From Rhyacichthys aspro (lineage: Eukaryota; Chordata; Actinopteri; Gobiiformes; Rhyacichthyidae), in assembly GCA_036850595.1 (NCBI GenBank), contig CM072158.1:14275422-14339421 (forward strand): DNA of 64,000 nt, given 5' to 3'. Of this stretch, positions 33,261 to 45,839 are shown in pieces. Under the pieces are notes generated by a model. The model did no database searches, was not told where the DNA came from, and was given only the letters and a program-made list of their open reading frames with translations. The translations under genes and the position numbers were made by a program. Numbering within the stretch: the stretch's first letter is position 1; each line of letters begins with the position of its first letter.

Positions 33261-34355
33261 ATATCAAATGGGCAGGAGCGGCAGGGTAGAAAAGAGAAAG
33301 GAGGAAGGATCCGGGGTGAAGGCCTGGCAGAGAGAGCTTCCCAACTGGCCGTTCACGTCGGGGTTGGGTCTCAGCCCAGCTTCAGAAACTGGAAAACATC
33401 CTCCAACAGAGCAGAGGGGAAAAATAAGCACAGAAAAGCCTCCAATCCACATAGTAGTGTAGACAGTTTCGTTTGAGTATGGTTTATTTAATATGACCTT
33501 TGACACATTTTGAACTCTTAATATATTTAGCGCTACGGGCTAAAATATGACACTAACATTTTATTTCTCCATGATTTTAGAGTTGACCTTTTGTAATGTG
33601 AAAAACGGAGGTCATGTCTGTGGGATACATTTCTGAGGAAAAGCATGTAAAAGGAAAAGTGGCCTAAGAAATGACCCTTGACACACTGATAAAATAGGGA
33701 TGCTGACCTCTGAATTATAGCAGCTACCACAAGAATATTGAATAAAAGATATCATAAAAATGAATGAAGTTGACATTGTGTGTCTATAAAATGGTAAAAG
33801 AGCTGGTCTTTCCTTTCTTTTTATTTGGACAAATCCACTCAATACAATAAAACGTAAAGATAACCCCCATCTCATAACGGGTCGTGACAAATACAACGTG
33901 CTATTTACAGTTATTTATATGGTCTATATTAAAATACCAATGCTGAATCTGTAGTTTCAAAAAGAAAGAAAATACTTAGATAATTGCACTGATTTGAGCA
34001 AAATGCTAAAAAAAGGTTGACTGTTGGGTCGACTGTAGGAGATAGCTTAAGAGTCGTTAATCAAACTCTTATTTTATGGGATCAACTTAGTCACATTTAC
34101 CAAATACAATTGTAAAGCTGATTGTAAAATTGTGACACACAGAGACTGCTGCGTTTGCATCATGTCTGAAAACGACAAAGTGTCTGAATTCCAGTCCTCT
34201 CATAGTCACATCATCTCCACACCACAATGACATCCCATAGTGACACACTGCCATGCCTGTAAACCATGACATATTTACTCACCAGAGACAGGACACCACA
34301 TTAATATTTATCTGTGACAATTTCACCTCAACAAATGTAAACCCGTGCTGTACTG
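33261..34355. other. Intergenic DNA
   Basis: A purine-rich stretch at 33270-33440 gives chance frames. The remainder is AT-rich, with one fragment of the 31.5-kb palindromic family at about 33984-34012. Nothing else seen. Confidence 0.4.
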
Positions 34356-35130
34356 TTGTCCGTGACACCACACACTGCAGTAAATGACTCTGGAGGAGTG
34401 TGCTCGACATTCACCTGTTACCGTTGTCAGTTCTGGTTGCGGCAAACATTTGGAGAGTCACAGCCCAGTGTGTCTCACCGTATGACAGCCCTGAAATGGA
34501 AATGGTGCATTGCGGGCCATCATTACGGCTCCTCCATCATCATGTCACTGGCAGGAGATTTGTCTATGTGTCATGGCCCCGCTTCCTTTTCCTTTTGTGT
34601 GGAAAAGATCACAGAGCGTAGCGGCGGGCCACATGCAGCTGCACTGTCCACTGTGTGCCACGGACGCTTGGCAAGCCTTTCAGTGGCAGCCAGTGACTCC
34701 AGGAGCAGCGATGGAGCATTATTCAGTGAAAGCACCAGGTGTAGTCGTTGGAAGGGAAGGCTGCACACTCTCGGACCTTTTAAATCGTCGCGCGTGCCGT
34801 CCAAGTCTCTGTAATCACAGCGGAACAAGCCGTTTTGAAAATCTGCTTTTCCAGTCGGGCGCGAGAATCCCCGGCACCTCAGCCACGCTGCCGTCTCATG
34901 TGTGTAAACAACTAGAGTAAGAAAAGTGTCAGCGCTAGCCTTTGATTTGAGACTGTCTGGGACCCCTGTCGAGTCCGTAAACAGGCCAGGGCGGCCCACG
35001 AGTCAGCTAGAGACTTTTCACAACAGACGACGCCATTAGGTCAGAGCAGATTGCAGTTTCAGAGCCGGCTGTTAGGCCACGGACAGATCTCTGCGGCTCA
35101 CTGTGCAGTTTGGTCTGAGACACGTGCGAG
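34356..35130. promoter_or_regulatory. Candidate conserved noncoding segment(s)
   Basis: The longest GC-richer, repeat-free block in the window. Frames of 130-150 codons occur on both strands at the same place, which indicates low stop density rather than a gene. Start and splice contexts are poor and no domain is recognised. Two or more conserved elements may be present (about 34480-34620 and 34640-34900). Confidence 0.3.
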
Positions 35131-37880
35131 GTCAACGGACAATCTGTCACAAAAGGACATGAACGCATCCTGCCAGAGACTTAAACTGAAAGGGTAAAGA
35201 CATTCGAACTAACCAATGTATGAAAGAAAACTGACAGAAGAGCCAATCTATCACTTGTTAGACATTTTATTTGCATGTTTTATAATAAATAACATGAGAA
35301 AGATCAGTACGAACACAAATGAATCTAGGATCATGACAGATGAAGTGTTCCAAGTAAATTTGTAAGTTAATTAAACAGTATGTGGTTGGGATTGTTGAGG
35401 ATGGCGTGCCACAATAAGGTTGTTGTCATTTGGCAAAGGGATAGATCGTATGACCTTCTTGATATGAGGCACCACAAGTTTATTTTAGATTCAAAGATCT
35501 GTTCATTAAGGTCCAAGGACTATTAAACATACGGCAGCAGAACACCAATACAGTGTTGAAGGTTCCGCTTTTGTACTTAATCAGTCGACACAATGACACA
35601 AACAATCACGTTTTTTCAATTTGTAAAATTTAAGAAACATGGAAGAACAATTTCTAGTCAAGACCCATCAAGAGACCAGTGAAGAGTGATCAAATCCATA
35701 CACTGAGTCCAAGATCAATTCCAAACCCTGGAGACTGGACAGAGAGTTAAATTCTTGCTTTTGTTGTTGTTGTTTTTAGTTTTATTTTATTAAGAAAAGA
35801 TTGAATGAAACAAGATCAAGCCTCAAATCACATAACAGTCTGGACAAATAAATCAGTATCATGGACGGTCTTGTTTAAAGTCCCAAAACATGTATTTTTG
35901 AAATAAAACTGTGAGCCTTAAAAGTCCATAATCTATTTTTTTTATTTTTTTTTTTACTGTTGCATTTAGTTTAGGGATTTTGGACAATGAAGAGCCAAGG
36001 AAATAAACTTCTGTCTTTTTTTTTTTTACAACGAAACAAAAAATATTAAAATGGAGAAAATTAAACATGGATAAATGTTGGCAATGTTTGGGGTTTTTTT
36101 GCTGTGAGAGAGTGGTGGGACGGCAGAAAACTAAATCAGGTACTTGAGCTATCAGTGATCTCAAGACTGGCCTCAAAAATTAGCCACATTGAATTTTCTC
36201 TTGTGTCATTAATGTCACTATCCAGTAGATACAGTGTCCATCTAAAAGAAGGTTTACATGCAACACTCACAGCAATGTCTTTGTGTCTAAAAATACAACA
36301 ACACGTTACATTCTGTTGCTTTGTATTCAAGGCCAGTATTGAACATCCTTGAGCTGAAGAGAAATCCAATGGTCACACATGTGGCCCTCGAGCGTCCCTG
36401 GGCCATTCACATTTTGCCACCAGCTCTGGAGATGCTGCTCTAGCGCTGCCATGACCTCTACTTTCTAAGAGTAACCGGCGAGAGGCGAGCGGCACCAAAG
36501 AGTGTCCCCAGGGATCAACAAAGCATTAGATTATTCTCTATACTGCTGGAAAAAAGCTGTGAAAAACTGTGCGGATTGAAGAAAAATCACTTTTAGCTGT
36601 GGAGAAAGCCACACCGAAAAGAAACACCTTCAAAATGCTTTCCAACTGAGCAATAAAAATTAGTAACAGTTTCATAACTCTTGAATGTAATATAAACGGT
36701 TTGGAGAAAATTTAATGAAAAGCAGTTGACTTTGAGGTTGTTCATTTGAATTGTTGAGAGGTCTCTTATTGTGTCTGTACTCAGTAAGATTCAATCTGGA
36801 TACCAAGACAAGACCTCCACTTTTAGAGATCAAGAGTCAACATTTGAAGAGTTGCAAGGGAGTATTTATAAAAATCCAACCATCAGTGCAGCCCTGAATC
36901 AAATCTAAACTCATGAAGGTTTGGAGACAAAGTGGGATTAAAACCAGTTTTGAGTACTATGATGGGATATCATGGGACATCCCTGATTAAGACCATTTTT
37001 AATGCAAAATGTGAGGAACACAACATATACAAATTTTAAGAATTGACTTAAAAGTGGTGTATGTTATAAAGGACAACATCACTGTAAGAAAAAATAAATA
37101 TAATAGATATAATACATCAAAATTAAATAAATACGGAAATAAAAATGGGTTTAAAGAAGTGATTAAAAAGATGATTCTCATGTATAAGAACCATCAAAAA
37201 GATTTTGAGAATATATTATTTGTGGCTAAATCTTATATGGTTATGTCTATTTTGCCTATTATTATATTTTTTATTTTTTTTTTCTGCATTTGAGTGGTAA
37301 TCAATGCAAGACAGACCATACTGTACTGTCTGCGTGCACCAGTCCACTCTTTGGCTCATGTCTCTTTTTTCCACAACAGCACAAAAAATGCTTTTGTTTT
37401 ATTGAAAGTGCATTTGAAACTCGTCTTTTACATGAGGGTCGATTCATGTTGGAGACCTGACGGGCCACTTATGGTGAAAAATCCTGCAGACCCTCAATCA
37501 CAAGTCAGACAGTAGTGTATTGTCAACAGTAGTATCCAATCAAAATGGTGTGTTGTGAACCAGGCTTTAGAGGAGACTAACCTTTAGAAAATAGCGCCAA
37601 GTGTGCTTTAAACAAAACAATAAAAGTAATATTCAATGGACCTGTGGGCTTGTGGACGTAGCTTCACCCAATATTAGTGGTGAGTGAAGTGGTGCTTGTC
37701 TTTTAATCACAACTTCAAGCCTTTTGTTGAAAAAAAGAATGACTCTTTCACATCCAGGGACAGTCAACAACATTGATCTGTTAAAGATTCGGGCTATTTC
37801 TAGTTCAATGAATAATTAACCTCAAGTTCCACACAATAAAACAAGCAAATCATTAAATTCAACACACTTTGGATCACCTT
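35131..37880. other. AT-rich intergenic DNA with homopolymer runs
   Basis: T- and A-runs near 35938-35955 and 36018-36028. The 36990-37290 part is very AT-rich, giving a Lys/Asn-rich chance frame. No transposon ends, splice-flanked coding or RNA genes are seen. The 36370-36500 part is of mixed composition and may be conserved. Confidence 0.4.
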
Positions 37881-38060
37881 AAATCAAGCCGCGCCTGCAG
37901 GTAGTTATTACCCCATTGATTTTCTACTCTATATTTGCAGCACTGTGCTTTTTGGACAGAATCTCTGGCAGCCATCTTCAGCGCATTAATTTCTGCTTGT
38001 TTAGCTCACACAGGTGAACTTTTAGATTTGCATTTGCTGCTGCATTTACACCAACACAAC
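37881..38060. promoter_or_regulatory. Candidate conserved noncoding segment
   Basis: Non-repetitive segment with GGTAGTTATTACCCC, CATTGATTTT and CGCATTAATTTC cores in a short span. Inference only. Confidence 0.22.
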
Positions 38061-38750
38061 AAAACAAAAGCTAATGAATCATCCGTTTGACTCCTACTAT
38101 TTGGGAATACCTCAAAGTTAGACTGCTTCAAGCTCATTAAAATGAATATAAGAGCTGTTGTGTTGCTTCCGTTACATGAGCAAAACTGTATAAAAACACT
38201 TTTTTGCAAGAAAAAGTGCGGATTTGTTGATATTAAGTCAATTTTGAAGTAAACGGTATGAACTTCTAGGCACTAGAGGGCAGCTTAAATCTCTCAATCC
38301 TTTGTTATTGGAAGTATATATGTAAATGTATTCAGAAATGTTCCAAACAAAAATATATGCCCCAAAAATAACTATTGGAATGAAGCCAGGCAAGACAGTT
38401 CCTCTCAGTTCAAGCCCTCACTGGTGCTGGATCATAAATAAACTGTTTTCTTAATGTGGAGTGGGGATTGTGACAGGCCTGCACTGAAGAGGACCTCCAG
38501 CCCAACCAGGAAGCTGGAAATGCTCACTTCACTGGCCAACACAAACTTCAGCCACCACTCCAGAACTCTTTTAATAACTGTTTTTATCCTGACAACCTCC
38601 AGAAGGGCTGTATGTATAAACTCAATGAAGAGAATGTCCTGCTTGCAGCGTCTGGAGGTTGGAGACATTTATACTGTCTGCCTAGGACTGTAGGGCAAAG
38701 TATACGTTTCTTCTCATTTAAGTTCTCACAGATGTTCACGTACAAATAGT
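38061..38750. other. Intergenic DNA
   Basis: Opposed frames of about 79 codons at 38432-38693 lie just left of a retroposon tail. The protein-like minus frame is not recognised. Confidence 0.35.
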
Positions 38751-38756
38751 TTTACA

Positions 38757-38905
38757 ATCAGAATCAGATTCACTTTATTTGCCATTTGCAGTTAAACACC
38801 ACATTGGAAGTCATCCACAAGAGCCCCGCAATGAAAACACAAGACACTCACTTCCTTAAAACACAATGTGAATCAAATAAAATTAAATAAAATTTAAAAA
38901 AAATC
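38757..38905 (-). mobile_element. Minus-strand LINE 3' end
   Basis: AATCAGAATCAGATTCACTT then TATTTGCC is the complement of the GGCAAATAAAGTGATTCTGA-type 3' end common in fish non-LTR retrotransposons. The body to the right is diverged and unreadable as protein. Confidence 0.5.
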
Positions 38906-39640
38906 AAATTCATAATCACATTGATAGATAAAAAAAAGAAGTAGTTTAAGTTACTGTGGGCAATAGGCTAGATAGATAAATAATTAATTAAGTAAATTTG
39001 CAGCAATAAAAGTTTCTACATAATCTGCCTCTGTATGCATTGAACAAGTAAAAAGTCCATAAGGCCACAGAGTCAGTTCCAGTCCAAGATCCCTGATGCA
39101 AAGTGCCCACAAACACAGCATAAGTGTCCAACACAAAAACACAAACACAGGCCATTTCATGTTTATCTTTATATTTGTTTAATGAGTGCATTTATTTCAG
39201 TCAGGCAAACAGAGAGATCAGCCGTGGTAAAAAGGAATCCAACCCTGCCTGTAAATAAAACCACCTGGATTATCTCCAGACTTGTATGAAATGCATCACA
39301 ATTAGTATTACATGTATGTAAGAATGTATACATTCTCGCACTGCTGCCAAGCAAGTGGTTTGCTTCCATTAAAATAAGGCAGGATCCCAGTGGGTGGTTG
39401 ATCTACACAAGAAAATCCTACTGAGCTGTTCTAGGGCTGGATATGTCTGCTTGCACAGCAAAAGAGAAGAAAAGGAAAACATAAATAGAGAAAAGAAACA
39501 CATACATTTTGGCAGCACATTTAGTGAGAGAACAGAATAACTGCAAGATTGCATCAGTCTATGGTTTAATGTAATACTTTTTTTTTTTTGCAAACAGGTT
39601 GAGATTTATTTTTGATTAATATGTTAAAAAAAATACAAGC
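38906..39640. other. AT-rich intergenic DNA
   Basis: No feature beyond a T-run at about 39578-39590. Confidence 0.4.
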
Positions 39641-39965
39641 AGGCATGCCGCCATGTTGTTGAGGCTAATGGAGGAAAGTTTGAAGTTTGAGTTTATAGGG
39701 TTTAGACGTCAGCCCAGCTTTGACATGCTCTTCTTTCAGTGTTTTTCCATTCACCTGTAGCCACTCCATTTCACACCCACCTCATCAGCCTCACTCCAGA
39801 CTCCTGTGTACACACCTGCCTGCCATTTCCAATCCACTCCACCAGTATTTAAACCCCAGTTTCACCCTTCACTCTGTTTGTTTCTGGACTTCCGGCCTGC
39901 CTTTAACCCTGGTGAAAGACTGTGGCTGTGTGTAGTGCACTTATATGTATAGTGATTACACCATT
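39641..39965 (+). mobile_element. Possible LTR fragment
   Basis: A pyrimidine-rich stretch includes CACACCTGCCTGCCATTTCC, then AGTATTTAAACCCC at 39842 as a TATA-like element, then TTTCTGGACTTCCGGCCTGC. That order and wording resemble the U3-R part of fish Gypsy-type LTRs. The first 30 bp (GCATGCCGCCATGTTGTTGA) recur at 43075. No mate LTR or coding region is seen. Confidence 0.35.
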
Positions 39966-40430
39966 TTGCAGAGGTGTCCGAATGTCTTCAGACTGAAATG
40001 TATTGCACTCAAAGTTTTTCCACAGTGGTCAAAATGGACCATAATGCTTTGCAAATTGCTGTCGGAAAGCAGCGCAACCGTGACATGTTTAACTGAGCAC
40101 AACAGGTTTGAATGAAACGAGTGAGAGGCACAAGTTTCACGCTTTGTGGAAACGTACTTAGTAGTAAATTATTAATAAAGCGTTACGGTGTAAAATCACT
40201 AACATTAGCTGAACCTGAGCTCATACAGACGCAGATGTGACAGCTTCCCTCTTCAGACATAAGCGCTGCAATAATCCAGTCGGTTTTGGTCATTAATAGG
40301 ACAAGGCTTGTTGAATAAAACACGCAGGCATGTTATTAATATTTATATCACTAAAGTCTTGCCAGAGTGTATTACAAAAGTCCATTATCAGTGGAGTACA
40401 ACTGACTTTTTTTTAATGGTTTCGGACGCT
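39966..40430. other. Intergenic DNA, no feature seen
   Basis: Mixed sequence without recognisable feature. Confidence 0.4.
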
Positions 40431-40439
40431 ACAACGTGT

Positions 40440-40895
40440 TAGGATTCAGGAGTGGATTCGGACACAGCCTGTATCTACTGTCTTCTGACCACGTTTTGCC
40501 CGATACCTCCTGGGTTTAGACTTCAGGCTCCTCCCCTTCACCTCCCACATGCCTGTCTCGGCCTATCATCACTAAGCCGGCCATATTTAAGCACCCTCTC
40601 TGCTATCCAGCTGTTTAAGCTTGCGCCGCAACCCTCCTCCACCCCCGTCACCACCTTATTATCATCCCATCTTCATCATCACCACCAGTGTCTATGCCCC
40701 GGGAAGACCTGCAAAGCAACTACGCAGCTCTTCTTCAATCATTCATCCTCTGACATCTCGAAGTCTGCCGGGGTCTAAGCAACAAAGATATACTTAAGCA
40801 CAATTTATACTATCAATAAATCATGTCAACGCATTTATTTTGTCTGTTTCTGTCTTTCCAAGTTGAAATAAAGTTGTTTCGAAAGAGTCCTGGTT
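40440..40895 (+). mobile_element. Possible LTR fragment
   Basis: Pyrimidine-rich sequence with CCATATTTAAGCACC at 40581 as a TATA-like element. A C/T-rich leader follows, then AATAAA at 40816 and GAAATAAAGTTG at 40865. Layout is that of a solo LTR (U3, R, U5), but no flanking duplication was found. A 108-codon frame inside it looks like chance. Confidence 0.3.
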
Positions 40896-41339
40896 GTCTG
40901 TGTGCAGCATTTGGATCATAAACTTGTCAAGACTGAACCAATGACAAAGATTTTGGTTTAAGAAATCCAGACAGACCTTCTTTCACAGTTATACAGGCTA
41001 ACAAGAAGTGGAAAAAGTATTTACCCATGATGCCTAGTGTGCACAAAACTCTCCTCTTGGCCAATAATTAATCTTTAGATGGAAACAAATGGTGTGAGAT
41101 CACATTAGGTTTACAGATAATTCTATGGTTAATACTTAAAGGCAATTTATCAGAAGTTTCTTGTACCTTCCTAAAGTGGAGCAGATAAAACTACTCTCTG
41201 CAGCTCGAGTCTTCACTTCCCACTTGCTCCTGTAGCGGATGGAAGCACTGCAGCTTTATTAGGCCCATCCTCACCTTTTTAAAGTTAACTAAGCTCTCCA
41301 TTCCCCTTCATTTCCTTTCTCCTCACTCTCTCAGGAACC
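40896..41339. other. Intergenic DNA, no feature seen
   Basis: No recognisable feature. Confidence 0.4.
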
Positions 41340-41560
41340 TTCTCTGGTGAGCGGGCGTTCCAGAGGATGCTTCCAAAATGGCGGCCGTGGGAGCGCCGCT
41401 ATTCCCCCGCGGCCGCCGAGATGAGACGCGCGAGGAAGTAGCGCCTTCGCATGTGTGTGTGAGTGTGTACGTTGCACGCGTGTCTTCTTTTATTTTCACA
41501 GTGCTCTCTGATCTGATCTGATGTGAAATCACAAATTGGCCCCTCGTCGCTGCGCCGTGT
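41340..41560 (+). promoter_or_regulatory. CpG-rich site with a YY1-like motif; possible promoter or first exon
   Basis: The most CpG-dense spot in the window (41345-41450). It includes AAAATGGCGGCC at 41375-41386, an excellent match to the YY1 core (AANATGGCGGC), a motif frequent just downstream of CpG-island transcription starts. The same bases place an ATG at 41378 in good start context, opening 47 codons (MAAVGAPLFPRGRRDETREE...). A donor-like GTGAGT lies at 41459. No TATA box or downstream exon is identified. Confidence 0.3.
41378..41521 (+). CDS. Short frame at the YY1-like site, possible N-terminal exon
   Basis: A 47-codon frame starting MAAVGAPLFPRGRRDETREE, GC-rich at first, then running into a (GT)n stretch where it loses protein-like composition. 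If real, only about the first 27 codons would be coding, ending at the GTGAGT donor-like site. No relative is recognised. It may instead be a non-coding 5' exon. Confidence 0.18.
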   Translation: MAAVGAPLFPRGRRDETREEVAPSHVCVSVYVARVSSFIFTVLSDLI

Positions 41561-42580
41561 GTACATAACCCGACTCATTAAAGAGAGGAGGGTTATTAAA
41601 AAGTGATGGAAGGAGGGACTGCTTTGACAAGAAATACTGATTTTGTTTAATAAGAGGAGAAGTGAAGAGAGAGAGAAAAAAGTACTGGAAAAGAGGCTAT
41701 GCAATGAGAGAGATGTGGCGAGGGGCATGCCGTTTACAATTCACTTTCACGCATGGCTCACTTGAATAGTCCCGATCCTTTTGAGTCCTTGGACATGCTT
41801 AGATATTTATTTGCCGACAGATGATAACAGGGAATGGGACATCTTTTCCACTGGCTCTGTTTCCGTGCCCTACATATGAGACAAAGCTTAGCGCAGACAA
41901 TACATTACCATAAGTCCGCTGCATTCCCAACAACATCGACCAAATCCCCTTGAGGTCTCCGCTAAAAATAACCCCTCATATTACCGCTCACTTAGGATAA
42001 AAGCATTTGTTAAACCGCCAGCGTCGTAAGGTTTTCCGACCAAAGGCGGAGAGTGAGAGGTCTGTCGTACCCTCGCAGATGTTCATTTATAATTTATCCG
42101 TTGTGACTGCGCACGTGAAATATGAGCAAAGTATCAGCGAGAGGGGAGAGAAGGGTAAAAAAAAAAACTTAACAAGGCAGAAAGGACCGAGAGGAGTGGC
42201 AGAAAAGACAGGGGAAGACGGTAGTGATTGGACTAGAGGACACAGAAAAGAGAAGGGGTTTGTTCTCCAGGGGCAAGCGTGGATCCAGATGGGCCGAGGC
42301 TGGGAGGGAAAAGAGAACATCAATATTTACTCCCCATTAAAAGGAGAAAGAAGAGAAAGCAAAGTAAAGGATTCAGAACATCACATAAAATGTACTTACA
42401 GCTAAGCGGAGTCCAAGTTGCAGAATGAAAGCTATTTTCCTTTAATATTTTAGTTGAAGTAACAATGGCAGTACATTCTAATGAGGCTGTGGTGTTCTGG
42501 TCAAGTCAACAATACTGTTTACTGTGTGGATAGGATCAGATGAAGAAGACTGGTGCATAAAAGACAAGCAATGTCCATAG
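41561..42580. other. Intergenic DNA, mixed patch at 41860-42010
   Basis: Purine-rich segments at 41640-41720 and 42120-42370 explain long frames. The patch at 41860-42010 is mixed and possibly conserved. Confidence 0.35.
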
Positions 42581-42586
42581 CATTTA

Positions 42587-43250
42587 CAAAAATATATTAT
42601 TTGAATGTTTCCGTGTGAGGGATTTATTCCAATGACTGCTAATCAATGATATTGACGAAGGGGCTGTCTGTGGTTTTATGTAAAGTATTAGTATGTTTTG
42701 TATTTTGTGTTTTGTTGCTTTGCTTTGCTTTGCTTTGCTTTGCTTTGGCAAATTGGTTCACTAATGAAGCCTAGACTGAACCAATCAAAAAGACCATGTG
42801 GTTTAATAAGTCTAGACAGGGTTCAGGGTTCATAAGGGTTAAAAAATATTTTCAAAAATATATAATTTGAATGTTTCCAAAATAGTGTATGAGAGGATTT
42901 ATTCCAATGAATTCTAATCAATGATAGTGACGACTGGATAATTAAGGGTCTGTCTGTTTTTATGTAAAGTATTAGTATGTTTTGTATTGTGTTTTTTATT
43001 TTGTGTGTTGTTGCTTTGTTTTGCTTTGCTTTTTTGGCAAATTGGTTCACTTTTACTTTTTCAGAACACACATGCAGGTATGCCACCATGTTGTTGAGGC
43101 TAATGAAGCCTAGACTGAACCAATCAAAAAGACCATGTGGTTTAATAAGTCTAAACAACGTTCAGGGTTAAAAAATATTTAAAAAAATATATAATTTGAA
43201 TGTTTCCAAAATAGTGTATGAAAGGGTTTATTCCAGTGCATTCTAATCCT
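42587..43250 (+). repeat. Tandem duplication of a ~330-bp segment (2.2 copies)
   Basis: Unit 1 starts at about 42587, unit 2 at about 42853 and a partial unit 3 at about 43181, running to about 43250. Landmarks: ATTTGAATGTTTCC at 42600, 42866 and 43195; GAACCAATCAAAAAGACCAT at 42778 and 43118. Unit 2 is 329 bp. Unit 1 is 266 bp, mainly because it lacks about 60 bp that in unit 2 contains CAGGTATGCCACCATGTTGT. That missing piece resembles 39641-39665. Confidence 0.9.
42715..42747 (+). repeat. (GCTTT)n microsatellite
   Basis: About six pentanucleotide copies in unit 1. The matching place in unit 2 (43012-43034) has a shorter, interrupted version. Confidence 0.9.
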
Positions 43251-45835
43251 AAGGAAATGGCTTGTTTGCACTTCCTGGAAACGCTCAGATGAAGGGCAGG
43301 CCCTGAATCTACGAAGGAAACTTGATGATAAAGTATGAATATGTACGCTAATGTTTTTGCTGCTTTATGATTGAACGAACCATTTGAAACTAGAAACCAA
43401 AACACCCAAAGCACCAGAGGTCAGATGGCCAGATAATGCTAATGTGTGTTGAGTGACCACTTCATCAAAGATAACTCATCTCTCTTCTCATTTGTTTACA
43501 CGCCATGCCAAAGTCTAACTCTACTCTTTGCTGGTTCTGAAGCACACACAGAGCTTTCAGTCTGACTAAGCCATATACATGCACAAACAACCCAACTATT
43601 AATTGCATTATCGAGGTGTGTAAGTCCAACGAAAAGAAAAAACAGTCTGATTAAAATGTTCCTTTTTTTTATTTCAGTTAAAGGCATTAATGCAGATTTT
43701 TCTCCTTGACTGTTGGAGCCCTTTGGAGTACAATGCTAATGCACCAGGATTTCAATTCTGGCTCATGGTAGTCAGCACTGCCACCTCATCCATCCTACTC
43801 GAGAGAGAGGAGATAATGGCATTCCTAGTGTGTCCTTCAGCTTTACTTTTCTGGAAATAGGTATTGTTGAAGGACATGAAAAGCACAAAACCAAAAGGGA
43901 ACAAATGTCCAAAAGAAAGAATTACCGTCAAACTAACAAGTGCCAGAAGAACAGCTGCAAAAACCCTTTTCCAGCCTGTCAACCTGACAGCTTTCTGCAA
44001 ACTAGCTGGTGTTTTGGCTCAAGGCATAATTCATAATGTATAGATAATCAAAGCGGGCTACGTCTGGCATTTATAATGGTAAAAAACACTTGAAAGGAGT
44101 TGACTTGTTGTGCGATTTTTGAGGCTTTTTTCACATTCATTTAACATATGTCAGAGAGAGAAACACATACACCCAACATATTTCAAGAGAGAATATAAAA
44201 TACAATGAAGACGGTTATATAAAATTCATTTGTAAAGTCATAGAAGTCTCTGAATGCACCTTCCACTTTACATAAACGCATAAAAAGTCTGTCTCGAAAG
44301 CTGTATCGGCAAAGTTCCTCGCTTCCTTCGAGGACAAGTGAGAAATAGAGAAAAATGAGACAAGGCGAGGGTGAGTCACCGGCGTCTGTTAGCTTTGCCG
44401 CTTCTCTCCTGAGACCGAATGCACTGAGCAACCAGCAATAACTATAGACACAATAACCTGTGGCCCGCAGCAGCCCACCTGTACTTCTGACCTGCAGCAA
44501 CAACCACAGCTGCAGCCCCCGGAGCCCCACAATCAAACGCACACATAGTGAAGAAAAAGTTGGATCTGCCACTTATAAAAGCATAAAGTTTTAAAAGACG
44601 AGTCAATAAAATGTAATATGTAGACATTTGAATGCTGAGAGCTAAGCACTGCGGATAAACAAATCCAAATTGTAACAGCACACCTGAGGCTAAAGTCTGT
44701 TGTCCTGATGAGGTCTTACCATCAAGTTAAGATAGCTGCTCATTACCACCCATTACGTTGAGCAGAGATAAAGCTCATTAGGCAAAATCAGATGTTCTTC
44801 TGATTACCTTGGGCCAAATAACCCATGTGCCTGTACTACGGGAATTTTATAGACATTCCCGCATAGGTACTTTTAAATAGTAATCGTATTTTTAAAGTAG
44901 TTTGAAATGCACAAGGACATAAGAGTAGGATGCACACACAAGTTCTGAATTTAAGATCTTTCTTGGCACGCATATGAGGTACAGGTACAGAAGTCTGCCA
45001 TTTGGGACACACTGTTTACTGATGTGCATAAAAAGAATCTTGTATTACGTGTGTATAGAGGAAAAAAAGCTGCAGCCAGGGTCGACTGTGTGATAGTTAT
45101 CAAATGAAAAAGAACAATTGTTCAACTGAGCTGAATGGTCACGACAGACAAGCATTATCCATCTTTGCTCTTCCAGACTGCAAAGAGTCAAAAGGCATTT
45201 CTGTGACACATACTTTGCAAATTGGATTGAAAGTATAGCTGGTTTCTCCGTTTGATTGGTTGAAGTTACCATACACCACGCCAAACATCCGCATATTGAC
45301 ACTTTACCAGCCTTCTTCTTTAGTAGAATTACTGCCCTCCATCAGAATTTCCCATCACATTGTCTCCAGCAAGAGACATCAAGTGCAAATGAGCTATAGA
45401 CAGTAATAATCCCAGCTAAGCAGACTGGCAATGAGTAGTCTGAGGGGTCGTTTACACAAGAACAACGGTCAGGAAGACGTAACAGTCATGCCCTTGCCAA
45501 TACACGTTCAGATCAAAACGTCATTGACATGATCCGCATATACAACGATGAAGTACATATGCCAAATCAGGAGGGGACGGGTTTGCTTTTTTCTGCTTTT
45601 GCAACCTTATGTGGTTTTCCAATTAACTCGAGAGCAGAGCAACAGCAGCAACAAAACAAAAACACTCCTCGCACAGATTCAAAAGTTTCTGAAGATTCTG
45701 AATCAGAATAATTGCAGTTTTGGCAAAATGCGTCATTGTGTAAGCAGACTCTTGATTTCTTTTTTTACCTCTGATGCTTGTAGGTGTATCTTTGATATTA
45801 AACAGGTAGTGATAGAAAGATAATTCCTTCTATTC
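43251..45835. other. Intergenic DNA; mixed patches, one possible DNA-element trace
   Basis: GGGGTCGTTTACACAAGAAC at 45445 resembles the start of a fish DNA element, with no partner end found. Patches at 44270-44520 and 44700-44840 are mixed and possibly conserved. No supportable gene. Confidence 0.35.
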
Positions 45836-45839
45836 ATCC

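Noticed and set aside
37054..37293. Lys/Asn-rich 79-codon frame
   Set aside because: Pure consequence of extreme A-richness on the plus strand.
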